From: Rheinheimera sp.
Lineage (GTDB): Bacteria > Pseudomonadota > Gammaproteobacteria > Enterobacterales > Alteromonadaceae
Length of the DNA: 60,940 nucleotides
Assembly (NCBI RefSeq): GCF_030824435.1
Contig: NZ_JAVBXS010000033.1
Span: forward strand, 1-60,940
Direction of reading: 5' to 3'
Position numbers and translations under genes: made by a program. Under the pieces are notes generated by a model, which was given only the letters and a program-made list of their open reading frames with translations, was not told where the DNA came from and did no database searches. Shown one piece after another: positions 19,398-28,489 of this stretch. Numbering within the stretch: the stretch's first letter is position 1; each line of letters begins with the position of its first letter.

Positions 19398-20495
19398 TTA
19401 ATAAGGCTGTACATTTTTGCCGGACAAGGCAACCTGCAACACCACCTGTTTGGCCAAAGCTCTGGCCGTTGTCCATTTACCGCCTGTGACTGTTAATAAC
19501 TGCTGCTGCCAATTCATGCTGTATTCGCGGCTGGCGCTGCTGGCGTTACTGCTGCCACCAAGCAAAGGCCGCACCCCGGCAAATTCACGCTGAATATCGG
19601 CAGCGTTTTTGGGCGTGACAAAATAGTGGTTATATAAATCAAGCAGATAACTACGTTCTTCATGGCTACAGGCAATAGGCTCTGCCAAACTTTGCCGCAC
19701 TTCTGTGGTACCAAGTAAAGTCTGCCCCTGATATGGCAACACAAACACAATACGGGTTTCCCCCGGCACTTCCAGCATATGGCCATATTTGCTTACCGGC
19801 GGCAGCAACAAATGGCTCCCCCGCACTAAATCCAGTTGTTGGGTCACTTCGATGCCCGATTGTTCCAGCAGCTGATTACTCCAGGGACCTGCTACATTGA
19901 CCACCCGGTCAAACTGCAACCAGTTGTTTTGGCCTTTGAGCTGAATACTGGCATTTGCGGTAACAGCCTGTACCGGGCAATGCTGATGAATTTTTACTCC
20001 TTGTTTTTCCGCCTGACTGGCCACCCAAAGCCCCAGTTGTTGATCCTGCATCTGGCCGTCAAAAAACAAAAATCCGCCAAGCAAGCCATCGGGGTTTAAA
20101 TCAGGACTACAACGCAGCAGTTGCTCCGGATTTAGCCAACGGTGTCTGCCTATACCTTTGCGGCCAGACAGCGTATCGTACAACCACAAACCAATTTTAA
20201 GCTGCCAGCGCGGCCGGCGGCCATCCTGATATATCGGATATAAAATAGGCAAACGCCGGGTCAGTCTGGGCGCTTTTTTAATCCACCAACGCCTTTCCAG
20301 CAAAGACTCACGCACCAGCCGTAAATGACCTTGTTCCAGATAACGCAAACCCCCATGCAATAGTTTGCTGGAAGCTGCACTGGTGGCCTGCATCAGCGCA
20401 TCCCGCTCAAATAATTCCACCTGATGGCCAGCCAGCGCCAGCTGCCATGCACTGGCCAGACCGTTAATACCACCGCCTATCACTGCTATGCGCAT
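19398..20495 (-). CDS. FAD-dependent glycerol-3-phosphate dehydrogenase-like oxidoreductase (short form)
   Basis: 365 residues of the DAO/GlpD family. The N-terminal FAD fold reads MRIAVIGGGINGLASAWQLA, with the GlpD-type SSKLLHGGLRYLEQG and LVRESLLERRWW. Further blocks are VVNVAGPWSNQLL, LDLVRGSHLLLPP, FVLPYQGQTLLGTTE, AGVRPLLGG and VTGGKWTTARALAKQV. Classical GlpD is about 500 residues; this protein stops after the FAD/substrate domain and lacks the C-terminal helical cap. It would oxidise glycerol-3-phosphate or a similar hydroxyacid into the quinone pool. No glpK or glpF lies nearby. AGAGGT precedes ATG 20495. Confidence 0.85.
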   Translation of the reverse strand: MRIAVIGGGINGLASAWQLALAGHQVELFERDALMQATSAASSKLLHGGLRYLEQGHLRLVRESLLERRWWIKKAPRLTRRLPILYPIYQDGRRPRWQLKIGLWLYDTLSGRKGIGRHRWLNPEQLLRCSPDLNPDGLLGGFLFFDGQMQDQQLGLWVASQAEKQGVKIHQHCPVQAVTANASIQLKGQNNWLQFDRVVNVAGPWSNQLLEQSGIEVTQQLDLVRGSHLLLPPVSKYGHMLEVPGETRIVFVLPYQGQTLLGTTEVRQSLAEPIACSHEERSYLLDLYNHYFVTPKNAADIQREFAGVRPLLGGSSNASSASREYSMNWQQQLLTVTGGKWTTARALAKQVVLQVALSGKNVQPY

Positions 20496-20717
20496 CTTTA
20501 CCTCTGTGTTGCTAACTCCTTGTTACAGCAAAGCAACTTTTACAGATTTTGTCGAATTCACTACTGTGCAGCGGCCTGATTGCGGTATATTTTGTTTTTG
20601 CGTAATACTGGCGTCAAACAGAAACAAGACTAGAGTTAGTGAACTCTGTGGCACTGGTCCACAGCAGTCACAAAGCATGGACTTTGTTGTAGGCTTTGAG
20701 TGCAAGGACCCCGGTGG

Positions 20718-22169
20718 ATGAATCAATCTCAGTTTGGCAATACGGCCTCTACCAAAAATATCAAAGATCTGCTGAGCAAAATTTATGATGTGACTGCTCG
20801 CAGAGACTCAGTTTATGAACAGGCTGCCCAATATTTTTCCTCACCTGAAGTGCAGGAAATTGCCCAACTGGAGCTGCGTGAACAGGAACTGCTGCAAAAG
20901 CAGGAAGCCTCCGGCAAAAGCAGCGGCAAGGCAGCCCAACTGCTGAGTGAAACCCGGTTGCAACTGAAAGAAAAACGCCGCCAGCAACAAGATTACCGGC
21001 TGGATCGCATCCGCAATTTAAAACAAATCGCCCGTCAGCTGCTGCATTTGCTGGAAGGCGACAGCGTTGCGGAAATCCGGCTGCAGGCAGCCCGCGCCCT
21101 TGGCACCATTCAGTTGGTTTCCCCAACCAAAGGCCGGCAAGTTCCGCTGATTAATCAACGCCATAAGCATGCTTACAAAGCCATATTGGCAGTGTTGTTA
21201 CTTGACCAGCTGCTGGTTGATCAACAAATAAAAAACCGTTACGTGCTGAATAAAGTACTGGAAACTGAACAACAAAAAGCCGCCCAAACCGACTTGCTTT
21301 ATTCACCTTTTCTGGAAGAAATTCAGTTACCGCTGGTAATGGCGGTGTTATTACAGGACATTGGCCTGCAACATCCGGATGCACAAAAAATTCTGCTTGG
21401 TGAAAACGCCGATCTGGATGAATTCCGCACCTTGCTGCCGGCAGAACGGCAGGAATTATTGCGGATCAGCTACGAACAAAGTCAGGAATATCTGAAAAAT
21501 GGACTGGGGCTGGATACCTATATTGGCAATTCCAAAACAGAACGGGATAAATTTAACCTGACTGAACAGGACAAACAGCTGTTTATCAGTCATTTGCTCA
21601 AAGAAGCAATTCAACCTGAAGATGGTATAGGCAATCTGCTGAAAATACCGCAAGTTTATGTATCAGTGGTGCTGCCAAGTAAACAAAACTACCGTTATGA
21701 TCAGCTACCTAAAGTCAGTGCTGTACTCAGGGCTGGTGTGACAAAAGGTTGGTATCCGGCCGCTATAGTCGACAGCCTGCTGCAGATCACCGGCGATTTC
21801 CCGCAGGGTTATGGCATCACTTATATTCCAAAAGATTCAGATCAAAAAGATTTGGACAGATACGAATACGCCATAGTCAACGCTTTGTACCCAACCGAAA
21901 CTGACCAGCCGGTATGCCGGGTGGTGACCCGAAATCTGAATTACACCCATGCCGGCAGCAACCTGGTGGTCAAGCGGGACAACAATTTATATTTCCCGCA
22001 GGCGCAAAAAAAACTGGAACGGATGAGTGAAGAAAGGCTCAAAGAAATTCTGAGTAAACTGGTGTCCAATTTTGAAGAACGCAGCAAGATGGATCTGATC
22101 CCAAAATGTTGGGGACCGGATGAATTTTTTACCATATTAAAAAACCAGAATTTATGGAACCGCAGCTAA
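20718..22169 (+). CDS. Conserved protein with degenerate HD-like domain, function unknown
   Basis: 483 residues, probably cytoplasmic. A coiled-coil-prone N-terminal stretch rich in Gln, Lys, Arg and Glu spans about residues 45-110. A helical region at about 145-270 is reminiscent of HD-GYP/HDOD folds: HKHAYKAILAVLLLDQ, VMAVLLQDIGLQHPDA and LLPAERQELLRISYEQS. The canonical metal-binding HD is replaced by QD, so phosphodiesterase activity is unlikely. The C-terminal third (PQVYVSVVLPSKQNYRYDQL onward) is not recognised. The ATG at 20718 has AAGGA nine bases upstream; a GTG at 20700 is less well placed. It is divergent from the G3PDH-like gene and has no cotranscribed partner. Confidence 0.7.
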   Translation: MNQSQFGNTASTKNIKDLLSKIYDVTARRDSVYEQAAQYFSSPEVQEIAQLELREQELLQKQEASGKSSGKAAQLLSETRLQLKEKRRQQQDYRLDRIRNLKQIARQLLHLLEGDSVAEIRLQAARALGTIQLVSPTKGRQVPLINQRHKHAYKAILAVLLLDQLLVDQQIKNRYVLNKVLETEQQKAAQTDLLYSPFLEEIQLPLVMAVLLQDIGLQHPDAQKILLGENADLDEFRTLLPAERQELLRISYEQSQEYLKNGLGLDTYIGNSKTERDKFNLTEQDKQLFISHLLKEAIQPEDGIGNLLKIPQVYVSVVLPSKQNYRYDQLPKVSAVLRAGVTKGWYPAAIVDSLLQITGDFPQGYGITYIPKDSDQKDLDRYEYAIVNALYPTETDQPVCRVVTRNLNYTHAGSNLVVKRDNNLYFPQAQKKLERMSEERLKEILSKLVSNFEERSKMDLIPKCWGPDEFFTILKNQNLWNRS

Positions 22170-22278
22170 CACCGTTCATGCCGGCCAATTTTAATTAACA
22201 ATAATTTCATTATTTCATTGCACCTGCTTGCCAGCTCAGCTTGAATAAAGTTGTTACAGCAACACTGCAGGTTTGTTT

Positions 22279-23013
22279 ATGTCCTTTTATCCGCCACTAT
22301 TTGTGTTAAAAACCGTTGCTGACAACATTTGGTTAGCTGATGGCCCGGCGATTTCCTTTTATGGTTTACCTTTTCCAACCAGAATGACGATCATCCGGCT
22401 GGACAATGGCGGCCTCTGGTTACATTCACCTATCGCCTTCCGGCCACAATTACTGGCGCAAATTCAGCAGCTGGGGCCGGTGCAACATCTGGTCGCACCC
22501 AACTGGCTGCATTACGCTTATCTGCAGGAATGGCAACAAGCCTGCCCCACCGCATTGGTGTGGTTATCGCCCGGCGTACAACAACGCGCGTTGTCGCGGC
22601 ACCTGCAGCTGCATGGTGACTTTGAACTGGGTTTTTCGCCAGACAGTGTTGCCGCAACCCAATGGCCGCAGGACCTTTACACTTTATTGGTCGGCGGCAG
22701 CAAAGTGCATCAGGAAGTAGTATTTTTCCATCCCGCCAGCAAAACGCTGATCCTGACCGATTTAATTGAAAACTTTGAACTGGAAAAATGCCCGCTGTGG
22801 AGCAGACCTTTGTTTTGGCTGGCCGGAAATTATGATCCGGACGGCAAAGCGCCGCTGGATATGCGCTGGTCGTTCCGAAAAGGCAAAGTAGCTTTGCGGC
22901 TTGCAGTACAACAAATGTTGGCATGGCAACCAAAACGGTTAATCCTGGCACATGGCCGCTGGTATCCGGATAACGCCGTGGCAGAGCTGTTAAGAGCATT
23001 TCGCTGGGTGTAA
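22279..23013 (+). CDS. DUF4336 domain protein (metallo-beta-lactamase-fold-like)
   Basis: 244 residues with the DUF4336 pattern: NIWLADGPAISFYGLPFPTR, MTIIRLDNGGLWLHSPIAF, VQHLVAPNWLHYAYLQEW, WLSPGVQQR, EVVFFHPASKTLILTDLIEN and LILAHGRWYP. The order of strands and the 'NWLHY' and 'AHG' positions resemble a reduced metallo-hydrolase fold, but the HxHxDH motif is absent. No signal peptide. GCAGG sits seven bases before ATG 22279. The role of the family is unknown; it is monocistronic. Confidence 0.78.
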   Translation: MSFYPPLFVLKTVADNIWLADGPAISFYGLPFPTRMTIIRLDNGGLWLHSPIAFRPQLLAQIQQLGPVQHLVAPNWLHYAYLQEWQQACPTALVWLSPGVQQRALSRHLQLHGDFELGFSPDSVAATQWPQDLYTLLVGGSKVHQEVVFFHPASKTLILTDLIENFELEKCPLWSRPLFWLAGNYDPDGKAPLDMRWSFRKGKVALRLAVQQMLAWQPKRLILAHGRWYPDNAVAELLRAFRWV

Positions 23014-23015
23014 CA

Positions 23016-23038
23016 GGCCACTAGCCAGTGTAGTGGCC
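23016..23038. terminator. Hairpin between convergent DUF4336 and hydrolase genes
   Basis: GGCCACTA and TAGTGGCC around a 7-nt loop, directly after the + strand stop and 12 bp from the - strand stop. No strong T run; probably a bidirectional stop. Confidence 0.5.
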
Positions 23039-23049
23039 GGCAAATAATG

Positions 23050-24090
23050 TTAGTCAGCGCCGGTCGCCAGCGGCAGTTTGTGATGCTGATGCTGTTGCAG
23101 ATATTGCGCCAGCGTCAACTGCGTTTGGCCAAAGGCCCTTTGCCATAACCAGCTCAGACTCTGCCGGTTGGCCGCCGGCATTTCCAGCTGCTTTGCCACG
23201 CCCACTTCACCCGCACTGTTTTGTGGTAACACAAAACGAAAACTGTAGCCCGGCTCCAATCCCATCCTTAAGTCAGTGAGCAACAATTGGCCTTGTTGTT
23301 GTTCCAGCTGAAAAAAACCATGACTGAACCAGGCCAGCCGTGCCACTGCAGGCTGCTGTTGCCACTTGTTGATCAACACATTATCCCTTGGATAATGTTG
23401 CCAGCTGATATTTTGCCCGCTATCGAGCAATGAAAAATAAGCTTCGCTGTATTGATGGGGTTCCAGCCATACCAGCCGCCACAACAGCGTATTAAAAGGA
23501 GTCGCACTCACCAGCAATTTGCCCTGCTGTTTTGTGGTGGCTAACTGCTGCACCTGATGTGTCACATATTGTTGTGCCAGTAAACCAAACAACAAATAAA
23601 CACTACTCAGCACCAACCCCAGCTTATTCCAGTACAGCTGCTGACTGCGTAACGAAAACACCACACCAGCAAGCAATGGCAAAGTGTATAAAGGGTCAAT
23701 GACAAATACCGAACCCACACCAAAAGGATAATTGGTAAAAGGCAACAACAGCTGAGTGCCATAAATGGTCAGCATATCCAATAGCGGATGGGTGATCAGC
23801 ACCAGCCAGACCGCCAGCAAAGCGCGGCGCCAGCTGCTGTTGCTACTGCTGATTTTTAACCAGAGCCAGGCCAACAGCGGCGAGAACAAAGTCAGGTAAA
23901 ACAAAGCGTGGCTTTCGGTGCGATGTAAAGTCATATCACTGATGGGATCACCATGCTGGATCAACACATCCAGATCGGGCAAAGTGCCCATTACAGCCCC
24001 AAGAGCCGCCGACTGCCACAAAGGCTGTTTACCGCGAAAAACCGCCATACTGACGGCTGCCCCCAAGGCAATTTGTGACACGGAATCCAT
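23050..24090 (-). CDS. Membrane-bound metal-dependent hydrolase (YdjM/DUF457 family)
   Basis: 346 residues. The N-terminal half has MDSVSQIALGAAVSMAVFRG, GAVMGTLPDLDVLI, RTESHALFYLTLFSP and THPLLDMLTIYGTQLLLPF. The spaced His and Asp residues in this family are predicted metal ligands between membrane helices. Four to five transmembrane helices are followed by a soluble C-terminal half of about 170 residues. ATG 24090 fits the conserved MDSVTQ-like start; the frame is open further to 24126, but that extension is poor. Substrate unknown; in enterobacteria the relative YdjM belongs to the LexA regulon, but I saw no clear LexA box here. Confidence 0.85.
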   Translation of the reverse strand: MDSVSQIALGAAVSMAVFRGKQPLWQSAALGAVMGTLPDLDVLIQHGDPISDMTLHRTESHALFYLTLFSPLLAWLWLKISSSNSSWRRALLAVWLVLITHPLLDMLTIYGTQLLLPFTNYPFGVGSVFVIDPLYTLPLLAGVVFSLRSQQLYWNKLGLVLSSVYLLFGLLAQQYVTHQVQQLATTKQQGKLLVSATPFNTLLWRLVWLEPHQYSEAYFSLLDSGQNISWQHYPRDNVLINKWQQQPAVARLAWFSHGFFQLEQQQGQLLLTDLRMGLEPGYSFRFVLPQNSAGEVGVAKQLEMPAANRQSLSWLWQRAFGQTQLTLAQYLQQHQHHKLPLATGAD

Positions 24091-24276
24091 AAAAACTGTT
24101 ACTCCAGATAAAAATGACGACCGCAATAAACCAGCACAGCTCTGGCAACAGACCTCAGTTATAAACAGCGGGGGGATTGCAACACAGCAAAAAGGCGCCG
24201 GTAAACCACAGAAAATATCGTCAGCCCCACAGTGACCGGCCTGCTTTATGGCAAAGGGGGCAAGTCTGAACCCTGC

Positions 24277-24918
24277 TTAATCGTTCTGGAAGGGATATAC
24301 ATTCGGCAGGTACAGTTCACCTTTTTCCTTAAATTTTTGCTCAGCAAAATCAAAGAAATTACGCACACTAACCCCATAAACTTTTTGCACATTAAACTTG
24401 GTTAACAGCTGATCGACAAAGTCTTCGGCAATATTGTGGGCACAGCGGATCAGCTGTAAATCAGCTTCATCACCATGCTCAAAATACATCTGAATAAAAG
24501 TATGTAACTGCGCAATACGAAACACCACTTTCATCGAACCCGGGTGCCAGAATTTAAACTCCATCTGCGGATGATTAACTAAATCTGTATGCAGTTCATG
24601 TTCACCTTTCCAGGCCACACAATGCACTTCAAAACCGTTTTTGGTAAAAACTTTATAAATCGACATCCGTGGTTTGTGTTCACAAACAATGTCGCCGAGT
24701 TTGTCTTCCATACCGCCCAATAGCTTGATATTCCAGTTCTTTTTATCGGTCAGCACATCAAGGGAATTTTCAAAACCATATTTCAGCATACCTTCGGCCA
24801 TGCCAAGCGAGGTAGACACCGAATGATAAAAAGCCGGAATATTGCCAAAGGTAATTTTGCGTTTGAGCCGGTTAATTTCCCTTAAACTGTTTTCAACCTG
24901 CTGAATATGTTCTGTCAT
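24277..24918 (-). CDS. Hypothetical protein
   Basis: 213 residues, no signal peptide or transmembrane helix. An N-terminal helix (EHIQQVENSLREINRLKRKI) is followed by a mixed alpha/beta region (GFEVHCVAWKGEHELHTDLV, QMEFKFWHPGSMKVVFRIA) and a helical end (LIRCAHNIAEDFVDQLLTKF). I do not recognise a family. The ATG at 24918 is the first start that leaves a protein-like N-terminus; the frame is open to 25032 but upstream codons look non-coding. It is a single gene between a membrane hydrolase and a small lipoprotein, with no operon partner. Confidence 0.6.
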   Translation of the reverse strand: MTEHIQQVENSLREINRLKRKITFGNIPAFYHSVSTSLGMAEGMLKYGFENSLDVLTDKKNWNIKLLGGMEDKLGDIVCEHKPRMSIYKVFTKNGFEVHCVAWKGEHELHTDLVNHPQMEFKFWHPGSMKVVFRIAQLHTFIQMYFEHGDEADLQLIRCAHNIAEDFVDQLLTKFNVQKVYGVSVRNFFDFAEQKFKEKGELYLPNVYPFQND

Positions 24919-25134
24919 AACATGGGTCAGTCCGTAACAATCTGTATAACTTACTATATCTAAGCAAATGCAGCTGCGAAAGCTCCGCCTGCCAGTCGTT
25001 ATCTGCGGACAAGTTGCAGCCACCAGCGGCACAGGGTAAAAAACCTGAACACAGATTCATGTTTACCGCAGCAACAACAGCGGTTTGAGTGGATTTTACC
25101 GCTCTCAGGTCGCAGCTGCCGGTGTGCCGGATAT

Positions 25135-25167
25135 AAAAAACGCTCCTGATCCCGGAGCGTTTTTTTA
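25135..25167 (-). terminator. Terminator of the small lipoprotein gene
   Basis: AAAAAACGCTCC and GGAGCGTTTTTT around a 7-nt loop; a strong rho-independent signal, 31 bp after the lipoprotein stop, usable on both strands. Confidence 0.85.
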
Positions 25168-25197
25168 AGAAGATCGGCAAACACTCGCCGTGTAATA

Positions 25198-25401
25198 TTA
25201 TGATTTGCAAGTTCTTTTTGCCATGCGACTACCTGTTCTGTGTTCGGCATGGCATGTTTTAGTGGTCTGAGCTTCTTGTTTTTCTACCTGGACAGACTGC
25301 GGTTGGTTGGTCGCAGCATCAGCAGCATTTTTTTCTGCAGTAGCACCACAACCGGCCAGGGTGAATAACGAAAAACCTAAGATCATCATTGCTTGTTTCA
25401 T
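25198..25401 (-). CDS. Small lipoprotein of unknown function
   Basis: 67 residues. MKQAMMILGFSLFTLAGC is a typical type II signal with a lipobox (TLAGC, lipidated Cys at 18). The mature part is short, acidic to neutral, then basic, with two further cysteines near the end (TCHAEHRTGSRMAKRTCKS). AAGGA lies exactly seven bases before ATG 25401, and a strong terminator follows, so this looks like a real small gene despite its length. No family recognised. Confidence 0.7.
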   Translation of the reverse strand: MKQAMMILGFSLFTLAGCGATAEKNAADAATNQPQSVQVEKQEAQTTKTCHAEHRTGSRMAKRTCKS

Positions 25402-25667
25402 GGAGGCATCCTTGTTATGACTTTTTGTGCAGCCGTCTAAACTACAGAAAGATACATAAACAAACAATTCTATTTTCAATAAAGTAACCAAATGCCCCAA
25501 AACAGGGCATTGCTACCAGCCTGCTGGCCATGTTCCGCTATTTTGTTGCACCTATGGCCGCGGCTCAGTTGGCAAACCAACACTGAATATGTAAATCTGC
25601 AGCTATCTGCCTGAAAACACAGCAACAACTAGAATGGTTGGCGCAGCCCAAAAGGACGTTAAAAACA

Positions 25668-27176
25668 ATGAGCATTAATTTTCGCAGCAAAATTTTGCCG
25701 GTGCGCCCCAAACAAAGTCAAAGTAAGACCCAGTGGCAACAGCAGGACTATCAGTTGGCGCATCTGCAAATGCAGCTGGAAAGTGACAGAGGCCGCATTA
25801 TCAACTCGGCGGTGGTACGGCGTTTACAACAAAAAACCCAGGTATTTCCGCTGGAACGTAATGCCGCAGTGCGCAGCCGGCTGACTCATTCGCTGGAAGT
25901 GCAACAAGTAGGCCGTTTTATTGTGCAAACTATTTTCCGCCAGCTTAGCGAAACACAACAACAACAATATCAACTGACCGGTCTGGAGCGCGCCTGCGAA
26001 ACGCTGGTAGAGATGGCCTGCCTGATGCACGACATCGGCAATCCACCTTTTGGTCATAGTGGTGAAAGTGCCATTAACCGCTGGTTTAGCCAACACCTGC
26101 CGCTGTTAAATCCGCTTGATGTCAGCAAAAGCACCGGGTTACAACAGCAGTGGCAACAATATCGGCAGGAATTATGTAATTTTGAAGGCAATGCCCAGGG
26201 GCTGCGGCTGGTAGTGACGCTGCAACAAATGAATCTCACCTACAGTCAGTCGGCTTGTATTCTGAAGTACACCAGGCCGGCCCAACTGGCAAAAGAACAG
26301 GTACCAGCTGATTTTAGTTATCTGATGAAAAAACCCGGTTTTTACCTCAGTGAAGCGCGTTTTGTGGCTGAACAAAATCAGCTGCTTGGCATCAAGCCAC
26401 ATTGCCGCCACCCGCTCACTTATATTATGGAAGCCGCCGACGATATTTCGTATTGCCTGGCCGACATTGAAGACGCGGTGGAAAAAGGCATTTTATCGCT
26501 GGAAAAACTGGCTTGTTTATTAAAAACCGAATTTGCCAGACACCCGGCTGCAGCAAAACCTATTAAAGGTTTAAAAAGTTCGGCCAACTTTGACCAATTG
26601 ATAGATACCGCACTGCAGCAGGCGCAACAAGACAGATTAAACCCGACTTATGAGTTTTTTATCAGGCTGCGGGTCAGCATGATCCACCCTTTGGTAAATC
26701 ATGCGGCTGAGCAGTTTATTCAGCATATCGACGCTTTGTATCAGGGCAACTTTAACCGTGCTTTGCTGGAAGATAACAGTCAATATCATGCCATCACCCA
26801 AAGTTTTAAAAAGGTGGCGCAACAACATGTGTTTAATGACCGCGAAGTAGAAATGCTTGAAATTCAGGGCTTTAAGATTATTTCTGGCTTATTGGATGCC
26901 ATGTTGCCTTTGTTACAGCTTAATGCAACACAATTTACTGCAGTGATAAGCCCGGAAGGTGCCAGGGCCTTGCCACTGGAAAGCCGGTTGGCGCGCAAAC
27001 TGCCAAACAAACATCTGGTCAGTTACCAGCAGGCGCTGGCACAACTGGATGAGCAAGACAGTCGTTATACACTGGATGAATTTTATTACCGCTGTCGTTT
27101 GTTGCAAGACTGGATCAGCGGCATGACCGACCATTTTGCTTTTGATGAATACCGCGCTTTGGTGCTCTGTCAATAA
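25668..27176 (+). CDS. dgt: Deoxyguanosinetriphosphate triphosphohydrolase (dGTPase)
   Basis: 502 residues, matching the E. coli Dgt size class. It hydrolyses dGTP to deoxyguanosine and triphosphate. The N-terminal VVRRLQQKTQVFPLERNAAV and RSRLTHSLEVQQVGR precede the HD-domain signature MACLMHDIGNPPFGHSGE, whose His-Asp pair binds the metal. EAADDISYCLADIEDAVEKG supplies the later conserved Asp. The ATG at 25668 follows AAAGGA at 11 nt; the open frame extends to 25638 but without a better start. A single gene, convergent with the acetyltransferase. Confidence 0.93.
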   Translation: MSINFRSKILPVRPKQSQSKTQWQQQDYQLAHLQMQLESDRGRIINSAVVRRLQQKTQVFPLERNAAVRSRLTHSLEVQQVGRFIVQTIFRQLSETQQQQYQLTGLERACETLVEMACLMHDIGNPPFGHSGESAINRWFSQHLPLLNPLDVSKSTGLQQQWQQYRQELCNFEGNAQGLRLVVTLQQMNLTYSQSACILKYTRPAQLAKEQVPADFSYLMKKPGFYLSEARFVAEQNQLLGIKPHCRHPLTYIMEAADDISYCLADIEDAVEKGILSLEKLACLLKTEFARHPAAAKPIKGLKSSANFDQLIDTALQQAQQDRLNPTYEFFIRLRVSMIHPLVNHAAEQFIQHIDALYQGNFNRALLEDNSQYHAITQSFKKVAQQHVFNDREVEMLEIQGFKIISGLLDAMLPLLQLNATQFTAVISPEGARALPLESRLARKLPNKHLVSYQQALAQLDEQDSRYTLDEFYYRCRLLQDWISGMTDHFAFDEYRALVLCQ

Positions 27177-27235
27177 AAGAGAGATTGATAAAAGAGGGGC
27201 CAATCACACAGTTTGTTGTTTTAACAGCCTTTAAC

Positions 27236-27267
27236 AACCAGTTGCAGCGGCAAGATTGCAACTGGTT
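27236..27267. terminator. Hairpin between convergent dgt and acetyltransferase genes
   Basis: An 11-bp perfect stem, AACCAGTTGCA / TGCAACTGGTT, loop of 10 nt. Little T run; likely a bidirectional stop. Confidence 0.55.
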
Positions 27268-27286
27268 CAACCGAACAACAGGCGCT

Positions 27287-27895
27287 TTAACGCGCCAGTT
27301 TTTTGCGGTAATACACCACTTCTACATCACCCAAAGGGTCTTTATGCAGCCCTTGTTTCACATAACTCAGGCCAAGTTTTTCCATAACTTTGATGGACGC
27401 TTTGTTGTCTGGCATGGCAATAGCAGACCAATACAAAATCGCCGGATTAGCAGCTGTGACCGCGTCAGCAACTGCCTGCGCTGCTTCAGTGGCAAAACCA
27501 TAACCCCAGCTGGATTGCCGAAACCGCCAGCCAAGTTCCACGTCATCGGTTTTAGGGGTGCCAACAAAAAAATCCATTGGCCTGATGACCACCCAACCTA
27601 AATAACAATCCGGCATAACAGCATAATCGGCACGGGTGCTGACCTGCCAGATGCCAAAGCCAGTGGCCGGGTCGCGGTAGCTGTTCATTCTTGGCAACAT
27701 GCGCTGAAGAATATCCTGCATGCTGTTGCGTATGCCGCCATTGATATAACGCATCACGGCTTCATCCTGATCCAGTTCAAACAGCAGTTGTGCGTCTGAA
27801 TTGTCCATTAAACGGTAACAAAGCCTGGCCGACGGCGGCACTGTCACCGCGGCTTCCGGCTGCTGTGTTGTCAAACTTCCTTTGTCAGCGCTCAT
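27287..27895 (-). CDS. GNAT family N-acetyltransferase (RimJ/RimL type)
   Basis: 202 residues. Acetyltransf_3 features: ARLCYRLMDNSDAQLLFELD, MRYINGGIRNS, GFGIWQVSTR, YLGWVVIRP, ELGWRFRQSSWGYGFATEAA (the acetyl-CoA-binding motif with QxxGxG-like spacing) and AIAMPDNKASIKVMEKLGL. It should acetylate an amine, possibly a protein N-terminus or small molecule; the substrate is not predictable. ATG 27895 is nine bases after GAGG; an in-frame ATG at 27904 is an alternative. The start overlaps the 3' end of the upstream membrane protein gene, so the pair is translationally coupled. Confidence 0.85.
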   Translation of the reverse strand: MSADKGSLTTQQPEAAVTVPPSARLCYRLMDNSDAQLLFELDQDEAVMRYINGGIRNSMQDILQRMLPRMNSYRDPATGFGIWQVSTRADYAVMPDCYLGWVVIRPMDFFVGTPKTDDVELGWRFRQSSWGYGFATEAAQAVADAVTAANPAILYWSAIAMPDNKASIKVMEKLGLSYVKQGLHKDPLGDVEVVYYRKKLAR

Positions 27896-28271
27896 GCTTT
27901 TCATCCTCTTCCTTTTGGCTTTGCTGCTGCCTTAATTGTTTTTTCAGTTTGGCGATTTGATAAATCACCAATGCATAACTGAGTAAAAACAACAGGTAAT
28001 ACACCGGCATCATGTCAGCTTGCAGCACCTGGCCTTGTTGCCACAAAAAATACAACTTCACCTGCGGCAATAAAATGCTGGCAAAAATAACCGCCAACAC
28101 CGAACCACTTTGCACAAAACGCACAAAATACCAAAGGCCCAGACTGAGTAACACCAGCTGCAGATGCAGCTCACCGGGATACCACAAACCAAGGGCAAAC
28201 CACTGATACCCAACTGCGACTAAATAACTGAGCAGAAACAACACACTAAAAATACCAATGGCCTTTTGCAT
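27885..28271 (-). CDS. Small multi-pass membrane protein, function unknown
   Basis: 128 residues with four hydrophobic segments (IGIFSVLFLLSYLVAVGY, LQLVLLSLGLWYFVRFV, VLAVIFASILLPQVKLYFLW and MPVYYLLFLLSYALVIYQIA) and a charged C-terminus rich in Lys, Gln and Glu. GAGGT is placed five bases before ATG 28271; an upstream in-frame extension lacks a ribosome-binding site. Overlaps the start of the acetyltransferase gene, forming a two-gene operon. I do not recognise the family. Confidence 0.65.
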   Translation of the reverse strand: MQKAIGIFSVLFLLSYLVAVGYQWFALGLWYPGELHLQLVLLSLGLWYFVRFVQSGSVLAVIFASILLPQVKLYFLWQQGQVLQADMMPVYYLLFLLSYALVIYQIAKLKKQLRQQQSQKEEDEKHER

Positions 28272-28489
28272 CCGGCACCTCAACAATTCACGCAGGAAAA
28301 GCGGCAGTATGCCTGAAGCCAGCTGCGGCGCCAACGCCAGCCGGTTTTATCCATTGCAGCTAAAGGCCTGCTTTGATTGACAATAAAGCGCCAGCCGATA
28401 CAAGATTGGCCACAAAGAATAAAAAAACAACACAGCAGCTGCGCCATCAGGGCACAGTCGCCATCAGCAAGGGTGAACAGGGAGTTTTT

